Source of the DNA: Paragordius varius
Taxonomy: Eukaryota > Nematomorpha
Reading direction: 5' to 3'
Length of the DNA: 64,000 bases
NCBI GenBank assembly: GCA_964247055.1
Contig: OZ176051.1
Coordinates: 8,184,001-8,248,000 of the forward strand
The position numbers and the translations under genes were made by a program. The stretch's first letter is position 1; every line of letters starts with the position of its first letter. Under the pieces are notes generated by a model. It ran no database searches. It saw nothing but the letters and a program-made list of their open reading frames with translations, and had not been told where the DNA came from. Shown piece by piece: positions 11,770-23,338 of this stretch.

Positions 11770-14500
11770 AAAAATAACCGGTTAGGCCTGGCCAGCCACG
11801 GTTTTGGTGTTGTGGCCAATAATACAAAGAGAATCAAAGTAAAACGGGATGCTTGTGTTTTGCTAGTTTAAATGTTGGTTCATTGAAAAGTAAGTTAAAT
11901 GATATTGTGAGAACAATGAAAGTTAAACATATAGATATTATGGCATTACAAGAGACTCGTTACCGCGGAAATGGAGCAAGGACTTTGGAAGATAATTATC
12001 GATTATATTACTCGGGTGAAAGAGACGGACGAAATGGAGTGGCAGTTATCATAAATCCCAAATCCAATCAGGTTAAAGAGGTTAGACGCTATAACAGCCG
12101 AATCATGAATTTGGATATTTTGGTAGGTAACGAGGTCATAACGGTATTTACTATATATGCCCAGCAAAGAGGTTTACCAAAACAAAAAAGGAGGAATTTT
12201 ACGAGACTCTAGATGAAAAATTAGTCGCTCTCCCTCTGCTCAGAAAGTTTTTATGGGGATTTAATGATCATCTTGGTTCAAGTAAGGAATCTTTTGAAAA
12301 TATGGCACGGGGGACATTCTTATGGAGAAAGAAACGAGGAAGGAATTAATTTGCTTAGATTTCAATCTCACAATTTGGCGATAGCCAACAAGTTTTTCGA
12401 AAAAAGAGAGAGTCATCCAGTACCTTACGAAAGCGGCATAAACAAATCTCAAATAGATTTTATCTAGTCCCAAGAGACTTACTGAAGCTTGTATTAGACT
12501 CTATGGTCAAACTTAGAGATTAGTTCGCAATATAATTTACTTATTTGTAAGTTTTTTGTGAAAAAAAGTCTAAACAAATTGTTCCTTGCTTAAAGAGATT
12601 AAAAATTATAAAGTGGGAGAAATTATCTGAAAAAAGCATGCTTTTATAAAAGAAATACGGTTATCCGAGGATAGTGGGTTAAATGGTGAGTGGGATATAG
12701 TAAGCCAGTTAATCAAAAAGGCAGGAACTCTAGTTTGTGGATTTAAAGGCGTAAAATCTCAAGTATACAGAGAGGCTTGGCCTTACAATAAAATAATAAT
12801 ATTGATGTCACGAGAAAAAGTGAGGCTTTTGACAAATGGAGACATGCAAGGAATGATTATGATAGAAATAAGTATAAAAGTTTAAATAAGGAAAAATTAT
12901 TCGGCCAGGTTAAGAAAGTAAAGATGAATTTATTTTATGATGAGTTAAATAGTAAGCAAGGTCCAACAAAGTGTATAAAGTTGGGCAGCAAAGGAATAAA
13001 CGCAGGATGGATTTGCCAGGTTATGCGAATGCAATAAAAGGAAAAAATGGAAACTTGCTGTGCGAAAATGTAGAAATATTAAAAAGATGGAAAGAGTACT
13101 TTGTGAGTTTAGATGAAGGGGTAGGCGAGATATTTTTGGCAAATACAATTGAAGCTACTGATAGAATAAAAGCAATTGCAGAAAAGGAGGTAGAATCCAA
13201 TTTGTTAGAAATGCCAAACAACAAGGCTGTAGGATCGGACGACATTAATATAAATTGTTGGAAAGTGCTTGGAAACGCTGGAGTAAATTGCTTGGAACGT
13301 GTTTTTAATAAAATTGTCGAATGGGGAAAGTTAACTGTGCCTTTATTTGGAAAAGGTGATATAAATGAATGTAGTAATTATAGAGGGATAAAACTAATTT
13401 CGCACACCATGAAATTGTTTGAAAAAATAATTGAAAAGTGAATCAGGAAAATGATATCTATAGAAGGGTATCAATTTGGTTTCATGCCAGGAAAGTCAAC
13501 TGTAGACCTATACATGCGGTTAGGAGGTTGATTCAAAAACACTTTAAAAAAAGAAAGAATTACACGGGGTTTTAATTGACATAGAGAAGGCGTTTGACAG
13601 GATTCCTAGAGAAACTATTTGTGGAGTCTCCGTCGTGAAAAGATGCCAGAAAGTTATTTTAAGTTGTTACAAATAATGTACGAATCCCACACCGCCAGGA
13701 TTAAAACCCTACAAGGTTTATCAGAGCCCTTTTCAATAAAGCATGGAATCTACCAAGGCTCATCACTTAGCCCCTTATTGTTTATAATTTGTATGGACGA
13801 GGTAGCCAAGGTTGTTAATGTAAGTTCAGGTTGGTACTTAATGTATGCAGATGACATAATCATCTTGTCTGATTCATTAATTGAGTTAGAACGGTAAACA
13901 GATGGGTTGTTACACTGGATCAATACGGTCTGAAAGTAAACAAAGCAAAAACTGAACTTACGTTTGGGGGTCCACAACATGAAATGGTAGTTGATGATAG
14001 TTGGGTTCTGAAGGCTAAAGAAAGTTGCAAATATTTGGGAGCTATGTTAAGTTCAGATGGTTCGTTGACCGATGATATTAATTTAAAAATAAAGAGCAGC
14101 TCCAAAAAATCCGAAGGACATTTTAACGTGAATGAAATGAAAATGCTTAGAATGATGTGTGGGGTAACAAGAAAGGAGAGCATTGAGAATAGATTTATTC
14201 GTGGGAGCACAGATATTAAACCAATAGTGGAAAGAATGTCAAAAAATAGGCTACGTAGGTTCGGGCACATTGAAAGGAGAGATTCTAATTATATTGCAAA
14301 AATAAAAGATAGTCAAATAGTTGAGGGAAAACGAGGACGTGGGCGGCCTAAAACGAGATGGATAGATACAGTAAAAAGAGAGCAGCAGAATACGAGCTTA
14401 ATGCAGAGAACGCCATAGATAGAGTTTTATGGCCAGACAGGTTGTATAACATGACCGCCCTCACGAGTGAAAACATGTAATGTAATAATAATAATAATAT
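11770..14500 (+). mobile_element. RTE-clade LINE, decayed (LINE A)
   Basis: The endonuclease part (from 11853) shows LNVGSLKSKLNDI and LQETRYRGNG, then (12264 on) GGHSYGERNEEG and NKSQIDFI. The reverse transcriptase part shows EKAFDRIPRETI, IKHGIYQGSSLSPLLF and the catalytic MYADDIIIL near 13850. The tail has MLRMMCG and RFGHIERR, typical of RTE elements. The coding region is split over all three frames by several frameshifts and stops, and about 50 codons are missing between SDGSLTDDINLKIK and VNEMKML. The 3' end is a TAA-type microsatellite near 14480-14500, usual for RTE. The 5' boundary is uncertain. Confidence 0.85.
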
Positions 14501-14724
14501 TTGGTATATACCTCTTCATATGAAACAATTCAAGTTAATAATTACATAAAAATATATATTCAATTTACATATGTTAAAATATTAAAAAAATGGTTAAAAA
14601 CCGAATCAAAATAAAATATTGTTAACCAAATGGTAAAAGGTATAGAACTAATTTGGAATTCATGATCTTTTAGCATAAATAACTTTTTTTCAAATATGCT
14701 GCATTCACGGAATTTATTTTTTAA

Positions 14725-14950
14725 TTAAAAAAATTGGTCCATTTTAAGAAAAAAAAATTTACAGTTTAGAGTCTCTTTTTTCCTTTTTTTATTAAAGGGT
14801 AAGGACTTAAATTGTATCCGGACCTGTGAAGGCTTTAACACTCGCCTGCCCAGGGCTGACAGTGATGATGGAAAAATTGCGTAGTTTCGGGGTTCGAACT
14901 CTGGCACACAGTGCAAGAGTCCAGCGCCCAACCTACTATACCATCACGCC
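14725..14950 (-). mobile_element. tRNA-derived SINE
   Basis: On the minus strand the unit starts GGCGTGATGGTATAGTAGG, containing an A-box-like TGGTATAGTAGG, and about 45 bases later has a good B box, GAGTTCGAACCCC. The tRNA-like head of about 75 bp is followed by a non-tRNA body and an A-rich tail (AATAAAAAAAGG) near 14760. This is the structure of an RNA polymerase III SINE; a functional tRNA is unlikely because the cloverleaf is not evident. Only one copy is seen in the window. Confidence 0.75.
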
Positions 14951-15062
14951 TTCCTATGGGGGGGGGTAATTTCGACACTTTCAGCGCCCATATCTAAAAA
15001 TTAAAAATTTTAATATTGTTTTATAAAATGATTTTGAGAATTGTAATAAAAAAAAAACTTTA

Positions 15063-15559
15063 TTAACACTTCGATTCAAATTGGGGTATCTAAACATCAC
15101 TGAAAATATTTAAATTGATATTAAAACAACTACTGAAAAAAACAGTTATTTAAATTTATGCTTCGATCTTAATAACAATTATATAAATAAGGCAAAATAT
15201 CGAAATAAAATTTAGTTTTAGAAAAAAAGTTCCGTATCAAACTACTTGGACCCCATTTTTATTTACAAAATTTTTGCAAAATATCGTGTTTATTTGATTC
15301 TAACCTAAAATTTAGTTTACTCTTTTAAACATTTTACATTGATATAAACAGAAATGGTATGTTTTGCATTACTTTTGTATTTAGCTAATGCACACATTTT
15401 ATGTTGGCTAAATTTTGCCTTTAGGGATAGGTGCAAACTTTTCCTATGGTTTCTCTATATTTTATTTTTTGGTATATTTATTTTAAACAAGCTTGGGTTA
15501 TCTGACTAATTCAATTCGAATTGAAGGACTGAAATTAATGCGTTGTATCCAAGTGTTAA
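15063..15559 (+). mobile_element. TTAA-flanked MITE, copy 1
   Basis: Starts TTAACACTTCGATTCAAATT and ends GTATCCAAGTGTTAA. Both ends carry the palindromic GATTCAAATTGGGG-type block, the right one set about 22 bases in from the terminus. TTAA is present at both ends, consistent with a TTAA target duplication. It belongs to the eight-member family described in the findings. Confidence 0.75.
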
Positions 15560-17296
15560 AATTCTAGTATAAATATTTTATTGAAAAAATAAAGTTTGTC
15601 TTTTTCATAACCATGATAATTATTACCCCACAAAATGTATCCTCTTAAAAAATAGGAACTTTTTCAGCAAGTTACGCGATATAAGTTTGACGGAAGTGAT
15701 TAAAAAGATACCACGGTTTTACATTTACATACCGTGAAGGATTACATAGCAAATATTCTAGTTAACATAGATTAAAAAATATGTGATTGTTTTACATCAG
15801 CTTTTTCCAAAAAATAATTTGAATCAATTATAAATTTGGCAATTAAAACCAGTAAATATACTGGTTTTACTAACTTTAATTCGGATTCAAACAGAAAACC
15901 ACTATCTATTATAACCCTGAAAGATATGGTTTTAAAATTTTAGGTTAATAATTAACGATACTCACTATCTATTTTTAAACTATTTTAATCAATACCATAT
16001 AGTTTATATTAAATTTAAATTAAACCGGATTGGACTTGATTTTATGTTTCTAAAATTAGCTTTGACCGATATCTATATTTATATCACATATGTAAAACAA
16101 ATAAGAGCGCTTAAATGGTTATAAATTTATTATATATTTTGGGAATTATATAACCTTATATATTACACAGACTAGTTTTGATGAATATAACAGATTAATT
16201 AACTAATATTTAAAATTTCCCAATTAAATATTTATGAAGGATTGACGTAAATCATACATAAAGGCATTTTGGGGCTAATTAATAGCGAGAACGGTAATAT
16301 AAATTATTTATACAAAATGAACATTTGCGTCAGCATGATAAAAATTAAATGTTTTATATTACGGAATCCTTAAAAACAGGTACACCCTAAATTTCATGAG
16401 CAAGAAGATGTCAAAATTTTAACAGAAAAGTGGCCCAAAATTTTAGTTAACTAAAGATTTATTTATGCTTTTAGTACGAAAATGTCGGAGCTATTTGGAT
16501 TGAATAAATGGTAGTATATGTACATCTACGGAAGTGATTTGATAATTGTGATATTTAACATCAAAATCATTGTGTTTGTTTAGAGAGACGGGGTACAACC
16601 CCGACAAATTAATTTTTTATACATAGTACTTATAAAAGAAAAAATTTCAATTTATGTTTGTTTTATTGACATACTAAAAAAATAGTCCTTTGCATTAGTA
16701 ACTCGATTGATTTGGTTTTTTAACGAAATGTATCCTTTAATACAAGATATGTTTTTAGGGTGAAAACATATAAATAATTTATAAATATGTATATGCCCTA
16801 AAAGTAAACAACAAATATATATTAATTAATATACATATATGGCTTATTTAAAGCGGTGTATATTTCAAAGAGTACATACACAGGACATTATGTATAAATA
16901 ATTAAACACCTTCAGAAAGAGCATAATTTTTAATTTTTATATAATTATCATTTAATAACCATTTCTCAAAGTTATTTTATTTTCTATATTCCACCACACT
17001 TTTGAAATGACAAAAAATTTTGTTTGGACTTCTTTTAATTTTAATTGATTATTTAGCTCTCAATATATTTGGATATTATTACTGCTCCAAACAGGTGCCT
17101 ATATCAAGAATTTCGTATTAGGTACGTATATGTGATAATTGATAGTCATTAATTACGTCACATATCAAATAATTACGCTTAATAAAGTATCTTCTGTATA
17201 GAACAACCTTCATCCACATATATATAATATATATTTGATCAAATAATATCTTTTTATTTACCGTAATTCCCTTCGAAAAAACTGACATTACTAGTT
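15560..17296. other. Intergenic, probable promoter region of the next gene
   Basis: No coding sequence or repeat family recognised. The last 100 bases contain TATA-rich stretches upstream of 17297, but none can be singled out as the promoter. Confidence 0.4.
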
Positions 17297-18552
17297 ATGC
17301 TGCAAAATAAATTATCACAATTTTTAGCTTTATTTTTATTTTTTTGTCTATATCCGATCACCCAAAACATATACATTCCCTTGAATCAAAAACTCAGACA
17401 CTCCAATGATAATAACTTACATACTTTATCATCAAGTCGGTTTAGAGTCGTCTCAGATGGATACCATGGATTTTTATTTTCTGATTCGTTAGGGAAAAAT
17501 CAATCGACTGAGGTTGCCAAAATGCCTAAACGCATGGTAATTCATTTTTTTATTAAAAATTGAAATATAAATAGGACATTGTGGATAAAATTAGGACACA
17601 AAAGGGTTACGAAATATTTTTTATATTATGTTGATCTAAACTCTTATTAGAGGTATAATGCTATTTAATCACCATTGATAGGATAGTTAAAAATATATTA
17701 TAAACTACGATTTTTTTTTAAAAAAAGTATAGGCACACTTCCTTGTCTCTCTTCTTTTATTATGGCAATCTATGATGACAAAAATAAAAAACAATAATTT
17801 AATGTCTTGTCTAACCGTATTTTTTGGTTTTACAAATGGGTTTAATAAAAGGCGCCATTGTTTCTCAAACTTAAAATAGAATACATACAGAAATTTACAA
17901 AAATGTAAAATGCAAACTAATTGCTTTACATTAATAATTTTGGGAAAAGGTAATGAATTAGGCATTAGTATTTGGGGTTGAGGTCGATTATTAAATATGG
18001 ACAAATTACATAAACATTTACAAACCGTTTTAAGAGAATAGTTAAGTCAGTCATTAATTATATGACATTAACTTTATCACCAGCTTAAAATATATGTTAT
18101 AATTAAACATAGATTTTTTTCATAACACATATCGGTTTTCCCAATTGTTAATTACTTTTAAAAAGCATCTTGTAGACGTTTATCATCAAAGAAATAGCCT
18201 ACAACAAATTATAATTAAATAATATTTAGGTTTTCAATTGACATATATCAGAATCCTTACGATAACACTAAACTAGAAATAAGGCGAAAAACACAATAGT
18301 TTCGTAAAAGTAGCTAATGTAGATACCAAATTTAAAACAATAGCGCAAAAAAACTTTGTAAGCTTAAAATAATATGTTTATTTGATAATTATGTTATATT
18401 GTTTACAGATTCGGTCTATACCTTATCAGCCGGAGTTGATGTGGGCAGAAAAGGGAGCTCGAATTTATAATAAAACCATAAGATCAGAGAGATTTTTATC
18501 TCTTTTGAATCCAATTTCCATGATCCAGGATTTGTTACACAAAACGGGTTAG
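17297..18552 (+). CDS. Secreted protein, possible peptide-hormone precursor (two exons)
   Basis: Exon 1 is 17297-17536 and exon 2 is 18409-18552, joined in phase 0 by an 872-base intron with donor ATG|GTAATTC and acceptor TTTACAG|ATT. The 127-residue product starts with a clear signal peptide (MLQNKLSQ, then LALFLFF, cleavage near residue 23). The mature part is basic, with one dibasic-like site (MPKRM, ~76-80) at the exon junction, and ends in LSLLNPISMIQDLL, a possible amphipathic helix before the stop. The NPIxMI pattern faintly recalls CRF-like diuretic hormones, but the usual arginine-rich continuation is missing, so I leave it unassigned. An AATAAA follows at 18673. A third exon cannot be excluded. 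Confidence 0.55.
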
Positions 18553-18643
18553 ACAATGTGAATAATAAACCTAAATCAACTTCAAACAATGCAACAATAT
18601 CATGAAAACTTTGTATATTTATTATGAATACATACAACATATA

Positions 18644-18649
18644 TTTATT
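18644..18649 (-). terminator. Candidate polyadenylation signal of ACBP
   Basis: AATAAA on the minus strand, about 93 bases after the ACBP stop. It lies upstream of the plus-strand signal at 18673, so the two convergent transcripts would overlap at their 3' ends. Confidence 0.5.
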
Positions 18650-18672
18650 AGAAAAATTTTGTAATTATATCA

Positions 18673-18678
18673 AATAAA
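18673..18678 (+). terminator. Candidate polyadenylation signal of the secreted-protein gene
   Basis: AATAAA about 120 bases after the stop at 18552, inside the predicted ACBP 3' untranslated region on the other strand. Confidence 0.5.
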
Positions 18679-18741
18679 CCATTTTGTATACATATAATTT
18701 ATATATTTATGCACCGGTAAAAACTTGCTACACTGAATATT

Positions 18742-19054
18742 TTATCCGTGTAATTTAATGAGATTTTCTGCCAAAGCAATATATTCCTTTTTAGCTTGTT
18801 CAGAAGCCATACCTTTTTTGCCATTCCATGAGTCCCATTTTGCCTTTTCCTTCAATTCCAGCATACCTGGACGATCTACATGGCTTAAATATTTATTATA
18901 CTGGTATTACAGTCACCTACAGTGGCCTGTTTGTACAGCGCGTAAAGTTTTAATAATTCGTCATCATTGGGTTTTTTCTTTAAATTCTTTACATCTGCAG
19001 CAGCTTTTTGAAATATCTAAAATTTTATGACTGTTTTACGGCATCAAGGTCCAT
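18742..19054 (-). CDS. Acbp: Acyl-CoA-binding protein, three exons with two ultra-short introns
   Basis: Coding exons are 19054-19040, 19016-18902 and 18875-18742. The 87-residue product is the usual ACBP size: a cytosolic four-helix carrier that binds long-chain acyl-CoA esters. It begins [20 protein letters not shown], has [25 protein letters not shown] and WNGKKGM, and ends LIKLHG. The residues that contact CoA and acyl chain in the family (Y30, Y33, K34, K56, Y75 here) are all present. Intron 1 is 23 nt and intron 2 is 26 nt, both GT-AG; unremoved, each brings a frameshift and a stop. Intron 2 interrupts the conserved GDCNT-RPGM segment, so nothing else can bridge it. The first exon is only 15 coding bases; an alternative remote first exon using the same acceptor is possible. 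Convergent with the secreted-protein gene. Confidence 0.85.
18876..18901 (-). other. Ultra-short intron, 26 nt (ACBP intron 2)
   Basis: Starts GTATAATAAA and ends CCATGTAG on the minus strand. It splits the codon ACC A|AT between T and N of CNTNRPGM. It contains in-frame stops, and its length is not a multiple of three. Flanking exon sequence is conserved right up to both edges. Confidence 0.75.
19017..19039 (-). other. Ultra-short intron, 23 nt (ACBP intron 1)
   Basis: Starts GTAAAACAGT and ends AAATTTTAG, phase 0, between GCC (Ala5) and ATA (Ile6). The evidence rests on the match of MDLDA to ACBP starts; a longer intron from an upstream exon to the same acceptor is the alternative. Confidence 0.6.
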
Positions 19055-19529
19055 GTGCTTGGAATGCAATAATGCAATTTATGACTAACTTATATCTAAT
19101 TATTTTTAAATGTTTTGTCCTGATAAGGCTCATAGAAATGAATTTAATAATTAATTAAAAATTTTTTAATGCTAATAAAAATTACATAGTTATATTAATA
19201 ATATTTATAAGGTTTATACTTAATTTTATGATGACTTATATGGCAAAAATCCCATTTTATTGCAAACTAAAAATAGATAATAAAAAATCGGTGATATATT
19301 GTTTGTTTATTGACATAAGTTGTCCATACTATTTTAAACGCTAATATTATTATAGCTTGGGCTGTTTTGAACACTTCTATTGTTATTTTATTTCCCTTCC
19401 ATATAATATTGTTATGTATTAACTCGCATAAAAATAAAATAGATAATAAAAGTCAAATTAAATTTTTGTAATTGCTTATACTGTTCTCAAATTTCAAACA
19501 CACTAAATTATTATATAATATTTGGTAGT
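19055..19529. other. Intergenic, upstream of ACBP
   Basis: AT-rich with no coding sequence recognised. It should contain the ACBP promoter and 5' untranslated region; no specific element is visible. Confidence 0.35.
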
Positions 19530-20700
19530 AGTATTTATTCCAAAATATTTCGTTAACACTGCGTCCAAAATCTGGGGTTATAAAAAAAGCCTGATAAAAT
19601 GTATAATCTTAGGAAAATGCATTAGGATTCTTATGGAGCATGGTTTCAACCCGCACGGGTGTAAAAGTTATTTACACTTTTGTGGTAATTCAACCATATC
19701 AGAAAATAGAAAAATTTGCGCACATTTATTTAAATTAATGAATCCTAGAAGCTTCATTCCAAAAAATATCAAAAATATTATAAACTACATATAAATAATA
19801 AAATTTAATTTTCAAAAAGATATTTTTAGATGTGCGCTTCGAAAGCCCATTTTTTTGCTCTTCTAAAATGAACTAGTTCTCTCAAAACAAACGCAAAAAT
19901 GCCGGGATGGTGCGATGAAAAGCTTAATTATGTGCCATATTATAATATTACTAAAAATATATTTTGAAAAATGCATACTTTTTTCAAAAATGTAATTTTT
20001 AGCAAAATTTAGCTTGTGGACTTCAAACATCTTGTGGCATGATGAAAACGGTAAAAAACGCTCTTAGACAATATAATTAAACTTTTATTTTGATGCTTTG
20101 CCTCAAATATTGGTTAAAATAATCGATTGTCTTCAAAATTGTTAAACAAAATTGGATTTTTATTGCAAAAAGATGCCAAAATATTCAGGTAAGCAAACTT
20201 TTAAATTAACTGAAGCGATAGAAATTTTCGACATCGAATTTTATAAAAAATGTTTAGAAATTATAAGGTGGTTTTAAATCTTTCCCATCATGACTTAAAA
20301 TAGCATGAAGTAATCAAGAAAATTTTGCTAAAAATATAATAAAAAAAACGTATACGTTTTTTAAAAGAATATTAGTTGATATCAAGGTTTAACATATATT
20401 TAAAATTTTTTTCGCGAAAAACCTGCATTTTTCCGTTTATTTTAAGAGGAATAGCTAATCCTTGGAGAGCAAAAAAATTTTAACGGAGCCCTTATCTAAA
20501 AACTAAATTTTTTATATTGAGTTGTTTTTTATATGCAGCCTATTATATAATATCTTTGGAATGGAGCCTTTAGCCTTACCAAAAAACTATCAAAGTGCGG
20601 AATTTTTTGATATGGAGCACTCACCACAAAAGTGTAAATAACTTTCTTAAATTATAAGTGCCAAAACCAAAAAGATAATTCTGACACATTTCCTGTCAGA
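19530..20700. mobile_element. Palindromic element (family 3), copy 2
   Basis: Same layout as 9537-10690: left-half landmarks CACTTTTGTGGTAA, TTCATTCCAAAAAATATC and ATGTGCGCTTCGAAAG are mirrored on the right by TGGAGCACTCACCACAA, TCTTTGGAATGGAG and CGGAGCCCTTATCT. More diverged between halves than copy 1. No protein. Confidence 0.6.
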
Positions 20701-20829
20701 TCATCAGGTTATTTTTTGGATCCTCGATTTCGTACGCAGTGCTATCAATATACAGTGCGGCATGTTTAAAAATTAAAATTTTTTTTAAACAACCCTAACG
20801 ACGTCTATACACATGGTGTTCCCCATGTC

Positions 20830-22940
20830 AAAGATACCGTAACCAAATTGACTTAACATTAGGTAGGGTTATATCTAAAAGTTCATTTCATAATGTCAAA
20901 TGCCTACGAGGATCGGATTGCCTCAGCGATTCCAACCTATTGATCAAACTCTGCTACAACTTCCCAAAATATCCAAACTCACCAGAACAAGATTAGATTA
21001 TGATACAATCGACGACAAGTTTAGCAACGCTTTATCGAATCGTTTTGAGTGTTTTGATCATAATTCCGAAAACTATTACAATATAAATTTCTTTTGGAAC
21101 GCTTAAACACAATTTGCAGAGATACAGCTGACGAATTTATACAGCCTCTCAAACATTAACAAAAAATAAAATTGTCAACAAAAAGTCCTAACAGAGAATA
21201 CAAAACAAACGCAAATGAGATGACAAACAACTAAACAGTGAATTTCAAAAGAGAGCAAGAAAGGACAAAGAATATTATTACGACCAACTGTGCGAAAAGT
21301 TAAGAACAGGCTTTAAAAATAACCCAAACCTTTTTGCCCATACAAACAATTTTATTCCTCTCATAAACTCTCTACAAGTGACCTATGAGAAACCACAACA
21401 ACTCTATCGTCACTGAAAAAGACCAAATCCGCAAACTCTGGCTTAACCATATTAAATTATACAAAGTAAATAAAACCCCCAGATTATCAACGAACCTACT
21501 CAAGAAAAAGACCCATTTATAAGGAATGAAGAAGTTGAACACGCTATAAAACACTCTAGTATCGGCAAATCAGAGGAGCCCAGAGACATCCCTACTGATA
21601 ATAATATTCCAATCGATATCACCAAATTATTTCAGAATATATTTGTGTAAATCAATTATAATTCCTATTTTTAAAAAAGGTAATCCGGAACTGTGCGACA
21701 ACTATCGCACCATAGCGCTTATTAACCAGGTGTTCAAAGATTTTCCATACAGGTTCGACTAAATACCATTCTTGACCCCGAGGTATCCACGATTCAGGCT
21801 GGTTATCGAAAAGGTAGAGGATGCAGAGATATGATAATGCAATATGAGGTGGATAGTATAGAAACATATTAAATACAACAAAGAACTGCACATGTACTTT
21901 GTCGATTTCTCCAGAGCATTTGATTCCATCTAAAATAAATTACGATCATCGCTAAAACAACTTGGAGTATCAACCCATTTAATCAACGTCATATTCTCAA
22001 TTTACTTAAATTCCACGGCTGTAGTATCTACACCTCACGATATAACTGATTCATGGAAGATGCAAATCGGCCTACGCCAAGGATGCATTCTATTCCCATA
22101 TCTTTTTAACGCATAACTTTATGCACTTTAAGATACATCCCAGTTATGGCATTAACGTAGGTGAAAACCTACTTCCATGACGCGGATGACACAGTCTTAT
22201 TCGCATACAGTGCAGACATATTACCGCAAGTTTTGCAAGTGTTTAGAACTGGGTGCAATAAATTCGGATAAACTATCAACGTCAAAAAAACAAAAGTTAT
22301 GCAAATCAACCCGGTTCAAACAACTATCCTCAATGGTAATCAGTTTGTAACGGTAAACAATTACACGTATTTGGGCAGCATTTTAAACACAACTCCACTC
22401 CAGAAATAAAACGAAGAATAGCCATCGCAAAAGCAGTCACATTCAAATATAACAAGATTTGGACGTCACATGACATCAAACTAAAATCAAAATTAGATCA
22501 ATCAAGGCAACAGTTTTCCCCACATTCCTATATGGGGGTGAGGGAAGCTGGACATTGATAAAATATGACGATTAATAAATTCTTTCGATTATGGGTTTGT
22601 AGGGACTTCTCCAAATAAAATGGATATACAAAACTCCTAACGCTACTATTAAAAAAAATTAATCCGGAGATGTCACTACTAGGCATCCCAATACGGTAAA
22701 ACTATCTTTCTTTGGCCACATTATGAGATCTAACTCACATGAAAAATGACTGATACTGGGAAAAGTGAGTGGTGCTCGTAAAAGAGGAAGAAGACGCGTT
22801 GGGTGGATAACATCCTCAGAGAAACCAGCCAATAACTATCCGACCTAAAGGCCAGATCCGATATTCGTAATGAATGGAGAAGTTATATTTTCAATGTTAC
22901 AGTTAGTCGGAATCGACCTTAGCAACAACAACAACAATGT
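20830..22940 (+). mobile_element. Non-LTR retrotransposon, decayed (LINE B)
   Basis: Reverse-transcriptase blocks in order: IIIPIFKKGNPELCDNYRT (about 21655), YFVDFSRAFDSI (about 21895), IGLRQGCI (about 22065), a damaged catalytic box (DADDTVLFAY, about 22185) and NYTYLGSI (about 22350). The end has EWRSYIFNVTVSRNRP followed by an ACA-type tail near 22925. The frame changes many times and stops are frequent, so it is an old dead copy. The endonuclease part is missing, consistent with 5' truncation. It looks RTE-like, but is clearly distinct from LINE A. Confidence 0.75.
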
Positions 22941-23338
22941 TTAAAAAATAAATATTATAAAAGATAGATGCCGTTTTATTAGTTTGTTATGCTTATGATA
23001 AATAGATTTGTTATAGATATGGTTATTCAAATATTTAAAAAAAATATTATCAAAATATTCGCTCACTAGCAAAAAAATTTGGTCTAGTGGTTTCTAAGTA
23101 TCGCATAGGAAGATATGGCATATTTTTGGCCCTCAAGACAAAAATATGATTTTATTCGGCCCTAAATATTTGAAATAGTACCACTGCTCATATTTATTTA
23201 TAAAAAGATAAGAAGTTGTATATATTATAAGCAGAAATACGCCTAACCATAGAAAATAAATGTTATATTTAAGGTAATATATAAATAATCAATACAAAAA
23301 CTAATAATGGGTAAAAATAATGTAAAACCTCCAATATT
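22941..23338. other. Intergenic, no gene seen
   Basis: AT-rich filler between LINE B and the MITE cluster. Nothing recognised. Confidence 0.35.

Noticed and set aside
14880-14950. A functional tRNA gene
   Set aside because: The A and B boxes are good, but no complete cloverleaf is apparent, and a non-tRNA body and A-rich tail follow, as in a SINE.
17297-18552. CRF-like diuretic hormone (DH44) precursor
   Set aside because: Only a short NPIxMI stretch is reminiscent; the long arginine-rich helix and amidation site are missing.
18541-18640. Continuation of the secreted protein through LDNVNNKPKSTSNNATIS in another frame
   Set aside because: It needs an unsupported one-base shift or an intron with no acceptor in reach; the stop at 18550 is accepted.
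18758-19030. Plus-strand 90-codon open frame
   Set aside because: It is antisense to the ACBP exons, whose minus-strand translation is a clear family match.
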